A stretch of DNA of 64,000 nucleotides from Lutimonas halocynthiae (GCF_030409835.1 NZ_JAUFQO010000002.1:286640-350639), one strand, 5' to 3'. Shown: positions 7,585 to 16,891, counted from the stretch's first letter. Translations and numbers: made by a program. The notes: generated by a model from the sequence alone, not told the origin.

Positions 7585-10500
7585 ATGATTAATAATATCA
7601 TTGATTTTTCAATCAATAACAAATTCATTATTGGTTTGCTTACGCTCACCATTTTAGGAACAGGTATTTGGAGTATGACCAAAGTGCCAATTGATGCTGT
7701 ACCTGATATTACAAACAATCAAGTACAAGTCATTACACAAGCACCTAATTTAGGAACAGAAGATATTGAACAAATAATAACTTATCCCATAGAGGTTGCG
7801 ATGAGTAACCTACCAAATGTTCAAGAAATACGCTCAATTTCTCGTTTTGGGTTATCAGTAGTTACTATTGTTTTTGACGATGATATGGGAACCTACCTTC
7901 CTCGTCAATTAGTAGGAGAAAAACTCAACGACATCAAAGAGCAAATTCCCAATGGGTTCGGAGAACCTTCAATGGGTCCTATTTCATCTGGTTTAGGAGA
8001 GATATACCAATACACACTTAAAGTTAAGCCTGAATTTAAAGACAAGTATTCGGTCACAGATTTGCGTACAATGCAAGATTGGATAGTTCAACGTCAAATG
8101 GCTATGGTGGAAGGTGTTGTTGAAGTTAATGCTATTGGTGGAAAAATTAAACAATACGAAGTAGCAGTTGACCCAAACGAATTAAAGGCGATAGGATTAA
8201 CAATTACAGACATATTTAATGCACTTGAAGTCAATAATCAAAATACAGGTGGTGCATATATAGAAAAGAATCATCAAGCCAATTTTATTCGTGGTGAAGG
8301 ATTGGTGCGTAGTTTAGCGGATATAAAAAAAATACTAGTAAAAAATACTAACAATATTCCAATTACTATAGGAGACATAGCTACGGTACAATTTGGTTCT
8401 GCTATTCGTTATGGTGCTTTAACTCAAGATGGAGAAGGAGAAGTTGTAGGTGGTTTAGTAATGATGCTTAAAGGGGCAAATTCTAATGAGGTTATAGACA
8501 ATGTTAAGGAAAGAATGGCTCAAATTGAAAAGTCGTTGCCTGAAGGTGTTATTGTTGAACCTTTATTAGACCGAAGCAAGTTAATTGGAGAAACAACATC
8601 AACGGTAGCTACTAATCTCATTGAAGGAGCATTAATTGTCATTTTTGTTCTTATTTTCTTATTGGGTAATTGGAGAGGTGGTCTTATAGTAGCATCCACT
8701 ATTCCCTTATCCTTATTGTTTGCATTTATTCTTATGAATGCCTTTGACGTTTGGGCTAATCTAATGAGTTTGGGAGCAATAGATTTTGGAATTATTGTCG
8801 ATGGAGCAGTAATTATTGTTGAAAGTACTGTTTTCCTTATATCATCTCAGGTATTAAAAAAGAAGATTCTAACTGCAAAAGAACGGGATGGAGTTGTAGC
8901 AGAAGCTTCAAAAAAAATGATGAATGCTGCATTTTTCGGTCAGCTTATTATCCTCATTGTTTTTCTTCCTATTTTGGCATTACAAGGCATTGAAGGGAAG
9001 ATGTTCAAACCCATGGCATTAACCTTTATTTTCGCTATGATTGGTGCAATGGTACTCTGCCTTACCTATGTGCCCATGATGTCAGCATTAATTTTAAGAG
9101 CGCCAAAGTCATCAAAAAAATCTTATGGAGATAGATTCGTACATTGGGTAGAAAATAAATACCAACCGCTGTTGGTTAAAGCCTTGCAAAAAGGAAAACT
9201 AATAGTTGGTATAGCAGTTATTATATTCGGAATTACAGCCTTTATGTTTACAAGAATGGGTGGCGAGTTTATTCCTCAGCTCGATGAAGGCGATATTGCA
9301 TTTCACGCAATTTTAAAACCAGGTAGTTCACTTTCTGAAACCATTGAAACAACCACTAAAATTGAAAGAATAGTAAAAGCAAAATTTCCAGAGGTAGAAA
9401 AAATTGTTAGTCGTATAGGTGTAGCCGAAATACCAACAGACCCAATGCCCATGGACCTTGCAGATATTTTTGTAATTCTTAAACCTAAAAGCGAATGGAC
9501 TTCAGTAGCATCTAAAGATGAATTAATTGATAAAATGAAAGAAGCGGTAGAAATCATTCCTGGTGTTAATTATGAATTTACCCAACCTATCGAAATGCGC
9601 TTTAATGAATTACTCGAAGGTGTTAGAGAAGATATAGCAATAAAGCTCTATGGTGAAGATATAAATGTGCTATCTCAAAAAGCAGAGGAAATAACAAAAA
9701 TTATTGCAGGTACAGAAGGAATTGGCGATATGAAAGCTGAAGCTACTACAGGATTACCGCAAATGACCATTACTTATGACAGAAGTAAATTAGCACAATA
9801 TGGAGTTAATATAAACACATTAAACCAAATAGTTCAATCAGCTTTTGCAGGTGGAAAAGCAGGTACAATTTTTGAAGGCGAAAAAAGATTTGATTTAGTG
9901 GTAAGGTTGAATTCTAACAATCGAAGCGATATATCAGATGTTCAAAATTTGTTCATCAATTTACCTTCAGGAGCTCAAATTCCACTTCGTGAATTAGCTG
10001 AGATAACCTACAAAGCCGGTCCAATGCAAATAAGTAGAGACAATACCAATAGAAGAACCTATGTCGGGGTCAATGTAAGAGGAAGAGATGTGAAATCACT
10101 AGTAACCGAAATAAAATCAAAATTAGATGCTAAACTTGAATTACCATCTGGTTATTTTATTCGTTATGGTGGTGCATTTGAAAATTTAGAACGTGCCAGT
10201 GGTCGATTAAAAACTGTTGTACCTATTGCTTTGCTTCTCATCTTCGTACTAATATACTTCGCTCTAAAATCATTACCACAAACCCTAATGATTTACATAG
10301 CTATTCCCATGGCGACCATTGGTGGTGTCGTGGCATTGTGGTTACGTGATATGCCATTTAGCATATCAGCTGGCGTAGGTTTTATTGTTCTGTTTGGGGT
10401 TGCTGTTTTAAATGGACTAGTAATGATCAGTGGTTTAAACGAATTAAAAGATGAAGGTGTAACCAATCTAAAAGACAGAATCACAGAAGGTACAAAAAGA

Positions 10501-11916
10501 AGAATTAGACCAATTATGTTAACAGCATTTACAGACATATTTGGTTTCTTGCCAATGGCAGTTTCAGCATCAGCTGGTGCGGAGGTTCAACGTCCATTGG
10601 CAACTGTAGTTATTGGTGGACTGTTAACTTCTACACTGCTTACCTTGTTTGTTTTACCAATTTTATACCATTGGGTAGAAAGCAAATCATTTAAGTTTAA
10701 ACCAAATAAGAGAATCATTACTGCCACTGCCGTTTTCGTTTTGCTACTTGGTTTTTCCTCACAGAGCAATGCACAAGAGATAAATGATTCACTTCCCAAA
10801 ATAACATTGGAAGAAGCTGTAAAGCTATCAAAAACCAATTACCCTCTTTTAAAACAAAAACAATTAGAAATTAAAAAACAGGAACAAATAAAATCCACTT
10901 CATTCGATGCTGGAACAACCCAATTATTTTATGCTGGAGAAGAAATCAATGATGAAATAGGGATTTATACCATAGGTATTGGACAATCAAACATAGATAT
11001 ATTTGGTATTGGTGCAAAAAAACGATTACAAGAGCAACGTATACAATTAGCACAAAAAGCATATCAATTATCAGAACTTGAACTGGAATTGGAAGTCAAA
11101 AAAGCCTGGGCTTACTGCTACCAGATGAAAAGAAAATACCAACTGTATAAAGAGCTGGATTCCATTTATTCAAACTTTGAACAAGCTGTGGCTTTAAATT
11201 TTGAGGTCGAAGCTATTTCCAAATTAGAATATTCGGCAGCCAAAAATCAGGCCTTACAAGTTCAAAGTAAAAAGGCTCAAGCGTATAGCGATTATGTGAT
11301 TGCTTTGCAACAATTTAATTTGTGGTTGGTCTCAGATGAGCTTTTTTCAGTTTCTGATGATTATAAAGATGAATTGGAAATTAATAATGATACACTTAAA
11401 ATTGAAGAACACCCGTTGTATAGCATATCACAGAATTTGATAGATGAAGCAGAAGCGAATTACAAAGCTGCACGAGTAAAAAATACACCCAAATTCAACC
11501 TTCAAGGTGGATTGCAAGAAGTAAACGGAAATTCTGGATTTTACACATATCAAGCAGGTATTTCAATTCCATTTCTATCTGGCACGAATAAAGCTCAAAT
11601 AAGAACGGCTAGAATTGATAGGGAGATTGTAGAAACAAGTCTACTTTTCAAAAATCAAGAAGTTCAATCGAGATTTATTCAGGCTAAAGAAAAGTATAAG
11701 AAATGGAAGGTAACATGGGAGTTCTATAAAAATGAAGTGCTCTTAGTAGCCAAAGAACAAAAAATGGGAGCTTTATTAGCTTATAAAGAAGGTGAAATAG
11801 ATTATACCACTTTTACACAACTTATAAAAGAAGCCATTCAATCTGAATTGGAATCCCAAACCGCATTAATCAACTATTTAGAAAGCACATTTCAATTACA
11901 ATATTTTAATCAATAA
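7585..11916 (+). CDS. CzcA-type RND metal pump fused to a TolC-like outer-membrane factor
   Basis: A single 1443-residue frame joins two parts of a tripartite exporter. Residues 1 to about 1040 are a complete HME-RND pump with 12 TM segments. TM4 carries DFGIIVDGAVIIVES (Asp400, Asp406, Glu413), the signature of CzcA-type divalent cation (Zn/Co/Cd) pumps. The region FNELLEGVRED also fits CzcA rather than CusA. After a short linker comes a hydrophobic segment like a signal peptide, ending SSQSNAQ near residue 1064. Residues 1070-1443 are a TolC-like helical domain. Such fusions recur in Bacteroidota; cleavage at the internal signal would yield separate pump and outer-membrane protein, but this is inference. 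The adaptor gene follows after 4 bases. Confidence 0.92.
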   Translation: MINNIIDFSINNKFIIGLLTLTILGTGIWSMTKVPIDAVPDITNNQVQVITQAPNLGTEDIEQIITYPIEVAMSNLPNVQEIRSISRFGLSVVTIVFDDDMGTYLPRQLVGEKLNDIKEQIPNGFGEPSMGPISSGLGEIYQYTLKVKPEFKDKYSVTDLRTMQDWIVQRQMAMVEGVVEVNAIGGKIKQYEVAVDPNELKAIGLTITDIFNALEVNNQNTGGAYIEKNHQANFIRGEGLVRSLADIKKILVKNTNNIPITIGDIATVQFGSAIRYGALTQDGEGEVVGGLVMMLKGANSNEVIDNVKERMAQIEKSLPEGVIVEPLLDRSKLIGETTSTVATNLIEGALIVIFVLIFLLGNWRGGLIVASTIPLSLLFAFILMNAFDVWANLMSLGAIDFGIIVDGAVIIVESTVFLISSQVLKKKILTAKERDGVVAEASKKMMNAAFFGQLIILIVFLPILALQGIEGKMFKPMALTFIFAMIGAMVLCLTYVPMMSALILRAPKSSKKSYGDRFVHWVENKYQPLLVKALQKGKLIVGIAVIIFGITAFMFTRMGGEFIPQLDEGDIAFHAILKPGSSLSETIETTTKIERIVKAKFPEVEKIVSRIGVAEIPTDPMPMDLADIFVILKPKSEWTSVASKDELIDKMKEAVEIIPGVNYEFTQPIEMRFNELLEGVREDIAIKLYGEDINVLSQKAEEITKIIAGTEGIGDMKAEATTGLPQMTITYDRSKLAQYGVNINTLNQIVQSAFAGGKAGTIFEGEKRFDLVVRLNSNNRSDISDVQNLFINLPSGAQIPLRELAEITYKAGPMQISRDNTNRRTYVGVNVRGRDVKSLVTEIKSKLDAKLELPSGYFIRYGGAFENLERASGRLKTVVPIALLLIFVLIYFALKSLPQTLMIYIAIPMATIGGVVALWLRDMPFSISAGVGFIVLFGVAVLNGLVMISGLNELKDEGVTNLKDRITEGTKRRIRPIMLTAFTDIFGFLPMAVSASAGAEVQRPLATVVIGGLLTSTLLTLFVLPILYHWVESKSFKFKPNKRIITATAVFVLLLGFSSQSNAQEINDSLPKITLEEAVKLSKTNYPLLKQKQLEIKKQEQIKSTSFDAGTTQLFYAGEEINDEIGIYTIGIGQSNIDIFGIGAKKRLQEQRIQLAQKAYQLSELELELEVKKAWAYCYQMKRKYQLYKELDSIYSNFEQAVALNFEVEAISKLEYSAAKNQALQVQSKKAQAYSDYVIALQQFNLWLVSDELFSVSDDYKDELEINNDTLKIEEHPLYSISQNLIDEAEANYKAARVKNTPKFNLQGGLQEVNGNSGFYTYQAGISIPFLSGTNKAQIRTARIDREIVETSLLFKNQEVQSRFIQAKEKYKKWKVTWEFYKNEVLLVAKEQKMGALLAYKEGEIDYTTFTQLIKEAIQSELESQTALINYLESTFQLQYFNQ

Positions 11917-11920
11917 GACA

Positions 11921-13126
11921 ATGAAAAATATAACATATAAGTTTCTAGCATTATTAATAGCGTCAACTTTAGTAACTGCTTGTGGTGATAAAGAAAAGCC
12001 CAACGAGAATAATGGTTATTCCCGTAATGAAGAAGCTAAAACTGAATTAAAAGAAGAAAACCATGAGGGTGCAGAAGTTATGCTTTCTCAGCAACAGTTT
12101 GAGACACTTAAAATGAAAATTGATACACTGGCTTTTCGTAATATAAGTAGTTATGTAGAAGCTAACGGTACATTAGAAGTACCACCGCAAAACGAAGCGG
12201 CAATTACTTCTGTAGTTGGAGCTAATGTAGTATCTATTAAGGTAATTGAAGGCGATAAAATCAATAAAGGTCAAGTAGTAGCTTATCTTTCACACCCCAA
12301 TATTATAAAACTTCAAACCGATTATTTAAATGCTTACAGCAACAGTAATTTTTTGAAAATGAATTATGAGCGCCAACAAAAGCTGTATGATGCAGGCGTT
12401 GGTTCAGGTGCTAATTTTCAGAGAGCAAAGGCAGAGTACGAGGCATCAAAAGCATTAGTAAATGGTCTGGATGCTCAATTAAAAATATTGAATGTCAATA
12501 CAACATCTATTCTGAATGGTTCTATTGCTCAAAACATTGCCTTGCGAAGTCCGATAGAAGGTTTTGTGCAAAAAGTTGAAGTAAAAATAGGCCAATATGT
12601 AGAGCCACAGACAGAGTTATTCGAAATTGTAAATACGCATCACGTTCATGCAGATTTAATGGTATTTGAAAAAGATGTATATTACGTTAAGAAGGGTCAA
12701 AAGGTAAGCTTTACAGTACAATCTATACCTGACACAGAACTTACAGCAGAAATTTATTCCGTAGGTAAAACATTTGAGGATAACCCAAAAGCTGTTCATA
12801 TTCACGCTGAGATAGAAAATAAAAAAGGTAACTTAATTCCTGGGATGTATATTCAAGGTAAAATACAAATTGAAAGTACTAAAGTAAGAGCATTGCCAGA
12901 AAGTGCTATCATAAAAGAAGGGGGTAAGTATTATATTTTTACAGTAGATAAAGAGGATGACAAGTGGAGCTTTAAACCTATTGAAGTGATTACTGGGGAA
13001 AAAGATGATAATTGGATTTCAATTCAAATTACTGAAGAAATAGAGGCAAACAAAAAATTCGCTTATAACAATGCCTATTATCTTATGGCAGAAATGAAAA
13101 AAGGTGAAGCAGAACATGAACATTAA
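11921..13126 (+). CDS. CusB/CzcB family RND adaptor lipoprotein
   Basis: Periplasmic adaptor for the CzcA-TolC fusion encoded just upstream. The 401-residue protein has a lipoprotein signal ending LVTAC (Cys21), then a His/Glu-containing linker (KEENHEGAE). The barrel-sandwich halves flank a helical hairpin at about residues 110-190, and a beta-barrel and membrane-proximal domain follow (GQKVSFTVQSIPD). A Glu/His-rich end (KGEAEHEH) could bind metal. Unlike the adaptor at 4557 it lacks the HMBD and DUF3347 domains. The next gene, for a Fur-family regulator, starts two bases after its stop, so they are surely one operon. Confidence 0.92.
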   Translation: MKNITYKFLALLIASTLVTACGDKEKPNENNGYSRNEEAKTELKEENHEGAEVMLSQQQFETLKMKIDTLAFRNISSYVEANGTLEVPPQNEAAITSVVGANVVSIKVIEGDKINKGQVVAYLSHPNIIKLQTDYLNAYSNSNFLKMNYERQQKLYDAGVGSGANFQRAKAEYEASKALVNGLDAQLKILNVNTTSILNGSIAQNIALRSPIEGFVQKVEVKIGQYVEPQTELFEIVNTHHVHADLMVFEKDVYYVKKGQKVSFTVQSIPDTELTAEIYSVGKTFEDNPKAVHIHAEIENKKGNLIPGMYIQGKIQIESTKVRALPESAIIKEGGKYYIFTVDKEDDKWSFKPIEVITGEKDDNWISIQITEEIEANKKFAYNNAYYLMAEMKKGEAEHEH

Positions 13127-13128
13127 TT

Positions 13129-13542
13129 ATGGAAACAATCGAACAGGTATTAGAGTCAAAGAATATACGGGTTACTGCAATGCGCTTATTGATTTATAAG
13201 TTTCTTGTGGAAAATCAGGTGGCTGCAACATTAACCGATATTGAGAACACTTTTGAAAAGGCAGATAGAACAACTTTGTATAGGACTATTAAAACATTTG
13301 TGGAGAAGGATATTGTACACCAAATAGACGATGGGACTGGTATAGTAAAATATGCTTTGTGTGAACAGGATTGTAGCTGCGAAATTGAAACTGATTTGCA
13401 CTTACATTTTCATTGCAATAATTGTAATGAAACCATTTGTCTAACAGAACACAAAATTCCGAAAATAAAAGTGCCAGACGGCTTTGTTTCAGAAAACGTA
13501 AACTTAGTAGTTAAAGGAATTTGCGATAAATGTAGTGGATAA
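13129..13542 (+). CDS. Fur-family metalloregulator
   Basis: A 137-residue DNA-binding repressor of the Fur/Zur type. The winged helix spans about 1-80 (NIRVTAMRLLIYKFL, DRTTLYRTIKTFVEKD). The dimerisation and metal domain contains LHLHFHCNNCNETICL with HxH and CxxC, and a second CDKC pair at the C-terminus, together forming the usual structural zinc site. It follows the adaptor by two bases. Its place at the end of the czc-type operon suggests it controls this operon in response to zinc or a similar ion. Position indicates local control; the ligand is not readable from the sequence. Confidence 0.88.
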   Translation: METIEQVLESKNIRVTAMRLLIYKFLVENQVAATLTDIENTFEKADRTTLYRTIKTFVEKDIVHQIDDGTGIVKYALCEQDCSCEIETDLHLHFHCNNCNETICLTEHKIPKIKVPDGFVSENVNLVVKGICDKCSG

Positions 13543-13608
13543 CAATGCACTTCCAATGCATCTATTTTTTACGTTTTTTTGCTTGTAAGAAAATGTAACT
13601 AAAAAGCG

Positions 13609-14193
13609 ATGAAATTATTTATATACCTGTTAATATATTTTTTATTAGTATTTATAATAAGGTCAATTTGGTTAAAGCTAAAGACTGGAGTAAACCCTAT
13701 AGCTTTTAATAAAACAGATGATGCTCACGGCTATAACGGTAAGGTATTTACGGTAATATCTTTTTTGGAGCTATTCATTGTTGGTATTTATGCTTTTAAA
13801 ATTGAATGGTACAAGTATTTACTTCCTTTTTGGTATCTAGAAAATGACACTTTATCTAAAGTAGGTTGGGGATTTTTAATTCTATCTCTAATTGTAGTTT
13901 GGATCGCTCAATCACAAATGGCTAATTCGTGGAGAATTGGAATTGATGAAAAGAATAAGACAAAACTTGTAACTAAAGGATTATTTTCTATTTCCAGAAA
14001 CCCAGTATTTCTTGGAATTATGATTGCTAATATTGGATTGTTTTTGGTCATTCCAAATGCTTTTACACTTTTGATAACCTCATTGTCGATAATAAGCATA
14101 AATACACAAATCAGATTAGAAGAAAAATATTTAGGGCGAGAGTTTGGTAATGATTATTTAGAGTATGTGAAAAAAGTAAGGCGTTGGATATAG
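13609..14193 (+). CDS. Membrane methyltransferase of the isoprenylcysteine carboxylmethyltransferase family
   Basis: A 194-residue membrane protein with about five TM segments. The C-terminal block TKGLFSISRNPVFLGIM followed by EEKYLGREFGNDYLEYVKKVRRWI is typical of the ICMT/phospholipid methyltransferase fold, where it binds S-adenosylmethionine. Genes of this family often accompany metal efflux operons in Bacteroidota. The substrate is unknown. It lies 66 bases after the Fur gene and 37 before the CDF transporter gene. Confidence 0.8.
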   Translation: MKLFIYLLIYFLLVFIIRSIWLKLKTGVNPIAFNKTDDAHGYNGKVFTVISFLELFIVGIYAFKIEWYKYLLPFWYLENDTLSKVGWGFLILSLIVVWIAQSQMANSWRIGIDEKNKTKLVTKGLFSISRNPVFLGIMIANIGLFLVIPNAFTLLITSLSIISINTQIRLEEKYLGREFGNDYLEYVKKVRRWI

Positions 14194-14230
14194 GCGCTTT
14201 TTTATTTGAAAAAAAATTCTGTTAATCATT

Positions 14231-15025
14231 ATGCAAAAAACAATCTTTAATATAACTAAAATGGACTGTCCATCAGAGGAAAATCTTATCCGAATGAAAC
14301 TAGACGGAATTCCAAATATTGCGAATTTGGATTTTGATATTCCCAATCGAATATTGACCGTTTTTCATAGGGGAGAAATTGAACAAATTGAAAAGTCTAT
14401 AATCGAACTGAATCTAGGAGGTAAAAAAATATCAACTGAACAGACGGAACTAACAAGTTTTGATGAAAACTTAAATCAAAAAAAATTACTTTGGACAGTT
14501 CTAGCTATTAATTTCGCATTCTTCCTTATTGAAATGACAACAGGGTTAATCTCAAAATCAATGGGGCTCGTTGCTGACAGTTTGGATATGTTAGCAGACA
14601 GTTTTGTTTATGGAATTAGCTTATTTGCAGTTGGAGGAACTTTGACAAGAAAAAAAAGGATAGCAAAGCTTGCTGGATATTTTCAAATAACACTTGCAAT
14701 TATTGGATTTATAGAAGTGCTAAGGAGGTTTTTTGGAACAGAAAGATTGCCTGACTTTTCAACTATGATAATCGTATCCATTTTTGCACTAATCGCAAAT
14801 GGTATTTGTTTGTATTTGCTCCAAAAATCAAATAGCAAAGAAGAAGCTCATATGAAAGCGAGTATGATATTTACTTCTAATGATGTTATTATTAACTTGG
14901 GAGTCATCGCAGCAGGTCTTTTGGTAAATTGGCTGAACTCAAATAAGCCCGATCTTATAATCGGAACAATAGTCTTTGCATTGGTCATTCAAGGAGCTAT
15001 AAGAATATTAAAATTGTCTAAATAA
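14231..15025 (+). CDS. Cation diffusion facilitator-like transporter with N-terminal HMA-like domain
   Basis: A 264-residue transporter. Residues 1-75 form an HMA-like domain in which the usual CxxC is reduced to a single Cys (KMDCPSEENL). The CDF membrane domain begins at about 85 with TM1 and TM2, carrying GLVADSLDMLADSFVYG, whose Asp residues match the CDF metal site. About five to six TM segments end at the C-terminus. It lacks the long cytoplasmic C-terminal domain of ordinary CDF proteins. It would export divalent cations from the cytoplasm. It is the last gene of the metal island before the putative attachment site at 15.47 kb. Confidence 0.85.
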   Translation: MQKTIFNITKMDCPSEENLIRMKLDGIPNIANLDFDIPNRILTVFHRGEIEQIEKSIIELNLGGKKISTEQTELTSFDENLNQKKLLWTVLAINFAFFLIEMTTGLISKSMGLVADSLDMLADSFVYGISLFAVGGTLTRKKRIAKLAGYFQITLAIIGFIEVLRRFFGTERLPDFSTMIIVSIFALIANGICLYLLQKSNSKEEAHMKASMIFTSNDVIINLGVIAAGLLVNWLNSNKPDLIIGTIVFALVIQGAIRILKLSK

Positions 15026-15144
15026 TTTAGTTAGAAACTTTACTTAAACCCATAAACTCATTAATTTTCCACACATCTGTACCTTAATAAGATATTTAAT
15101 TGAATATCAGACGTTATTACTTTCTGTTATAAGTGACAAACTAC

Positions 15145-15268
15145 CTACAACATCTGGTATAACCAATAGGTCTAATCATCCTCTGAAAAGAAAATGAAAT
15201 TAAACAACAAACCAATTAATTAAAACAAACCAACGTGGGTGAGCTAATGCTTATGCCAGATGTTGTAG
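15145..15268. repeat. 18-bp inverted repeat enclosing 88 bp
   Basis: CTACAACATCTGGTATAA (15145-15162) is matched by TTATGCCAGATGTTGTAG (15251-15268), 17 of 18 positions complementary. The enclosed 88 bases show no coding frame. It could be a miniature transposable element, an attC-like recombination site or a long-loop RNA structure. The attC core motifs are not clear. Confidence 0.65.
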
Positions 15269-15471
15269 CATATTATGCCCCGTCCTGAATAAAGGCTACA
15301 TTTTTAAGGAAGGCTAGTAAACGAGAGATTCATGGATCTAAAAAATTAAAATTCATATATTTGTATAGACGAATTAAAAAACTATAATTTGAGTATTTTT
15401 AGAGTTCACAATTCGTCAACATGAAACATAGAATTTAGCACATACCTTACAAATAGGCAAACAACCGAATT

Positions 15472-15494
15472 AGGTTTGAATCCTGTCGGGGTCA
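15472..15494 (+). other. tRNA 3'-end fragment, likely attachment site of an integrated element
   Basis: AGGTTTGAATCCTGTCGGGGTCA reads as the 3' part of a tRNA in two pieces: T loop TTTGAAT with its 3' stem CCTGT, then a 7-base acceptor strand CGGGGTC and discriminator A. The 5' T-stem has lost pairing (TTAGG), and no D-arm, anticodon arm or GACCCCG acceptor strand lies upstream. A terminator follows at once, as after a real tRNA gene. Tyrosine integrases commonly use tRNA 3' ends as attB, leaving such a fragment at the far end of the element. The metal island to the left would be the cargo. The tRNA identity is not determinable here. Confidence 0.6.
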
Positions 15495-15504
15495 CAAATG
15501 AAAG

Positions 15505-15534
15505 AAAACCTCTCGCATAGCGAGGGGTTTTTTA
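15505..15534 (+). terminator. Intrinsic terminator downstream of the tRNA fragment
   Basis: Stem AAACCTCTCGC (15506-15516) pairs with GCGAGGGGTTT (15520-15530) around an ATA loop, with one G-U pair, and runs into T residues. It is placed as expected for the terminator of the original tRNA gene. Confidence 0.85.
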
Positions 15535-15575
15535 TTTGGAGAGACCGTTGAAAATTCATTTTCAAAAGGACTCGA

Positions 15576-15623
15576 CAAATAAAAAACACAATCAGGCCTA
15601 AGCCTGATCAGGGTTTTCTTTCT
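15576..15623 (+). repeat. 48-bp direct repeat, copy 1, with hairpin
   Basis: Begins CAAATAAAAAACACAATCAG and ends GTTTTCTTTCT; the second copy starts 108 bases downstream. This copy has a perfect hairpin ATCAGGC-CTAA-GCCTGAT. It does not overlap a gene. Function unknown. Confidence 0.75.
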
Positions 15624-15683
15624 CAGAACGGAGTTTTTTCAGGATCAACGCAGTTAATCCTGGTTTTTCGTGTAAGAATTTTT

Positions 15684-15731
15684 CAAATAAAAAACACAAT
15701 CAGGCCTCAGCCTTATGTGAGTTTTCTTTCT
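15684..15731 (+). repeat. 48-bp direct repeat, copy 2, hairpin decayed
   Basis: Nearly the same sequence as 15576-15623 except in the centre, where CTCAGCCTTATGTGA replaces CTAAGCCTGATCAGG. The change breaks most of the hairpin pairing while both flanks remain identical. Confidence 0.75.
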
Positions 15732-16096
15732 GAACATGAAGCTTAGTCTGGATGCTGAAAGCAATTCTTTCGCGGCCCAACTTCTAAGTAATTTCGATCA
15801 ATATTCGCATTCTAAAGGTGTCCAAATCGGACGCATTATTTAAAACTTTTTATGGACACCAGAAATTATGCATCATATTGTGCTTAAATGATTTACGCAT
15901 CTTTTTATTGTCATTTATTTCGGGTATTATTAGTATAGAATCTTGAAGATTAGTCAATCAAAAGATGTGACAGATTATATGTGACAAGTTTATCCTGTTG
16001 TAATCAGTTAAGATTTTATCATAATACTGACTATCATCAGGGAGTTTATCACAAATTTTGCGGGAGAATGCGATTGTAAACACTTTCTATAAGATC

Positions 16097-16891
16097 TCAA
16101 AGTAGCCCCTGGGACATTAATTCAAAAATAACATCTGAAATATGGTTTTTTTTGTATTTCTCCAAAATGTTTCTTCGATGCGTGTTTACTGTATGCAGAC
16201 TCAGAAACAGATTTTCTGCTACCTCAGAACTTGTCAGTCCGGTTGCTACTAGTTTTAATATCTCAAATTCACGCGCTGTTAATTGATGCCCATAACTTAG
16301 CAATTCTTCATCAGGAAACCTGAACAGTGAAATGTCATTTCCTACATAGTAATGAAAACTGTCTTTTTTTATCGGGTAAGTATCAATATTGGTATTCACC
16401 TGCATATAGTATACAGTTTTATGTGGTGTGGGGCTATAAAACATATAACATTGAAAAAGGTGATCAGCATAACTTTGATCGGGTTTTTGCATTCGAATAT
16501 TTGTCGATAATAAGGCAGAACCTTTATGTGCAAGAAGTAGGTCTTTATCAAGATCCAATAATTTGGAACGTCCCATTCCAAATCGTTCAAGATCATCAGG
16601 ATGCACCCTGTTCAACATTTCCAAAGGTGTATTGGTGGCCGGATCTACTCCCAGCATTTCCATACTTTGTTTACTTGTATAGATAATCTCAATTTTAGTA
16701 AGATCCATCATGATGAGCATCTGATCATTCTCAGTCATCTTTTCCCCTAATTTTTGTATCAGCGGATCTTCTTCATTTATGTTTAGAAAGCCGGAAGGCA
16801 GATAGGATTCAATAAAGTCGTGATAAATACTATAATTATAAGATGTTGCCAAATTACCGAAGACAAGGGGCTTATGGTTTTTTTTCGACAT
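16097..16891 (-). CDS. PAS-domain LuxR-type transcriptional regulator
   Basis: A 264-residue regulator. A PAS-like sensor domain covers about 45-175 (IIYTSKQSMEMLGVDPATN, NRVHPDDLERF). A GerE/LuxR helix-turn-helix covers about 200-264 (LTAREFEILKLVATGLTSSE, LSLHTVNTHRRNI). No response-regulator receiver domain or TM segment is present, so it would sense a cytoplasmic ligand or redox signal. It is divergent from the cluster starting at 17030, with 138 bases between them, and is the best candidate for its local regulator. This PAS-LuxR layout is frequent in flavobacteria. Confidence 0.88.
   Translation of the reverse strand: MSKKNHKPLVFGNLATSYNYSIYHDFIESYLPSGFLNINEEDPLIQKLGEKMTENDQMLIMMDLTKIEIIYTSKQSMEMLGVDPATNTPLEMLNRVHPDDLERFGMGRSKLLDLDKDLLLAHKGSALLSTNIRMQKPDQSYADHLFQCYMFYSPTPHKTVYYMQVNTNIDTYPIKKDSFHYYVGNDISLFRFPDEELLSYGHQLTAREFEILKLVATGLTSSEVAENLFLSLHTVNTHRRNILEKYKKNHISDVIFELMSQGLL

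Larger units (their letters stand above)
15026..16096. other. Gene-free boundary region between metal island and sulfur cluster
   Basis: No convincing coding frame in 1.07 kb. It contains, in order, an 18-bp inverted repeat (15145-15268), a tRNA 3' fragment (15472-15494), a strong terminator (15505-15534), two 48-bp direct repeats (15576-15623, 15684-15731) and a weak inverted repeat GGTGTCCA/TGGACACC (15817-15824 and 15853-15860). The mix fits the end of an integrated element followed by old chromosomal intergenic sequence. Confidence 0.65.

Noticed and set aside
13545..13575. Terminator after the Fur gene
   Set aside because: ATGCA/TGCAT gives only a 5-bp AT-rich stem before the T run, too weak to call.
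15145..15268. Integron attC site
   Set aside because: The inverted arms are good, but the conserved core GTTRRRY/RYYYAAC pairs are not clearly present and no integron integrase or cassette array is seen.
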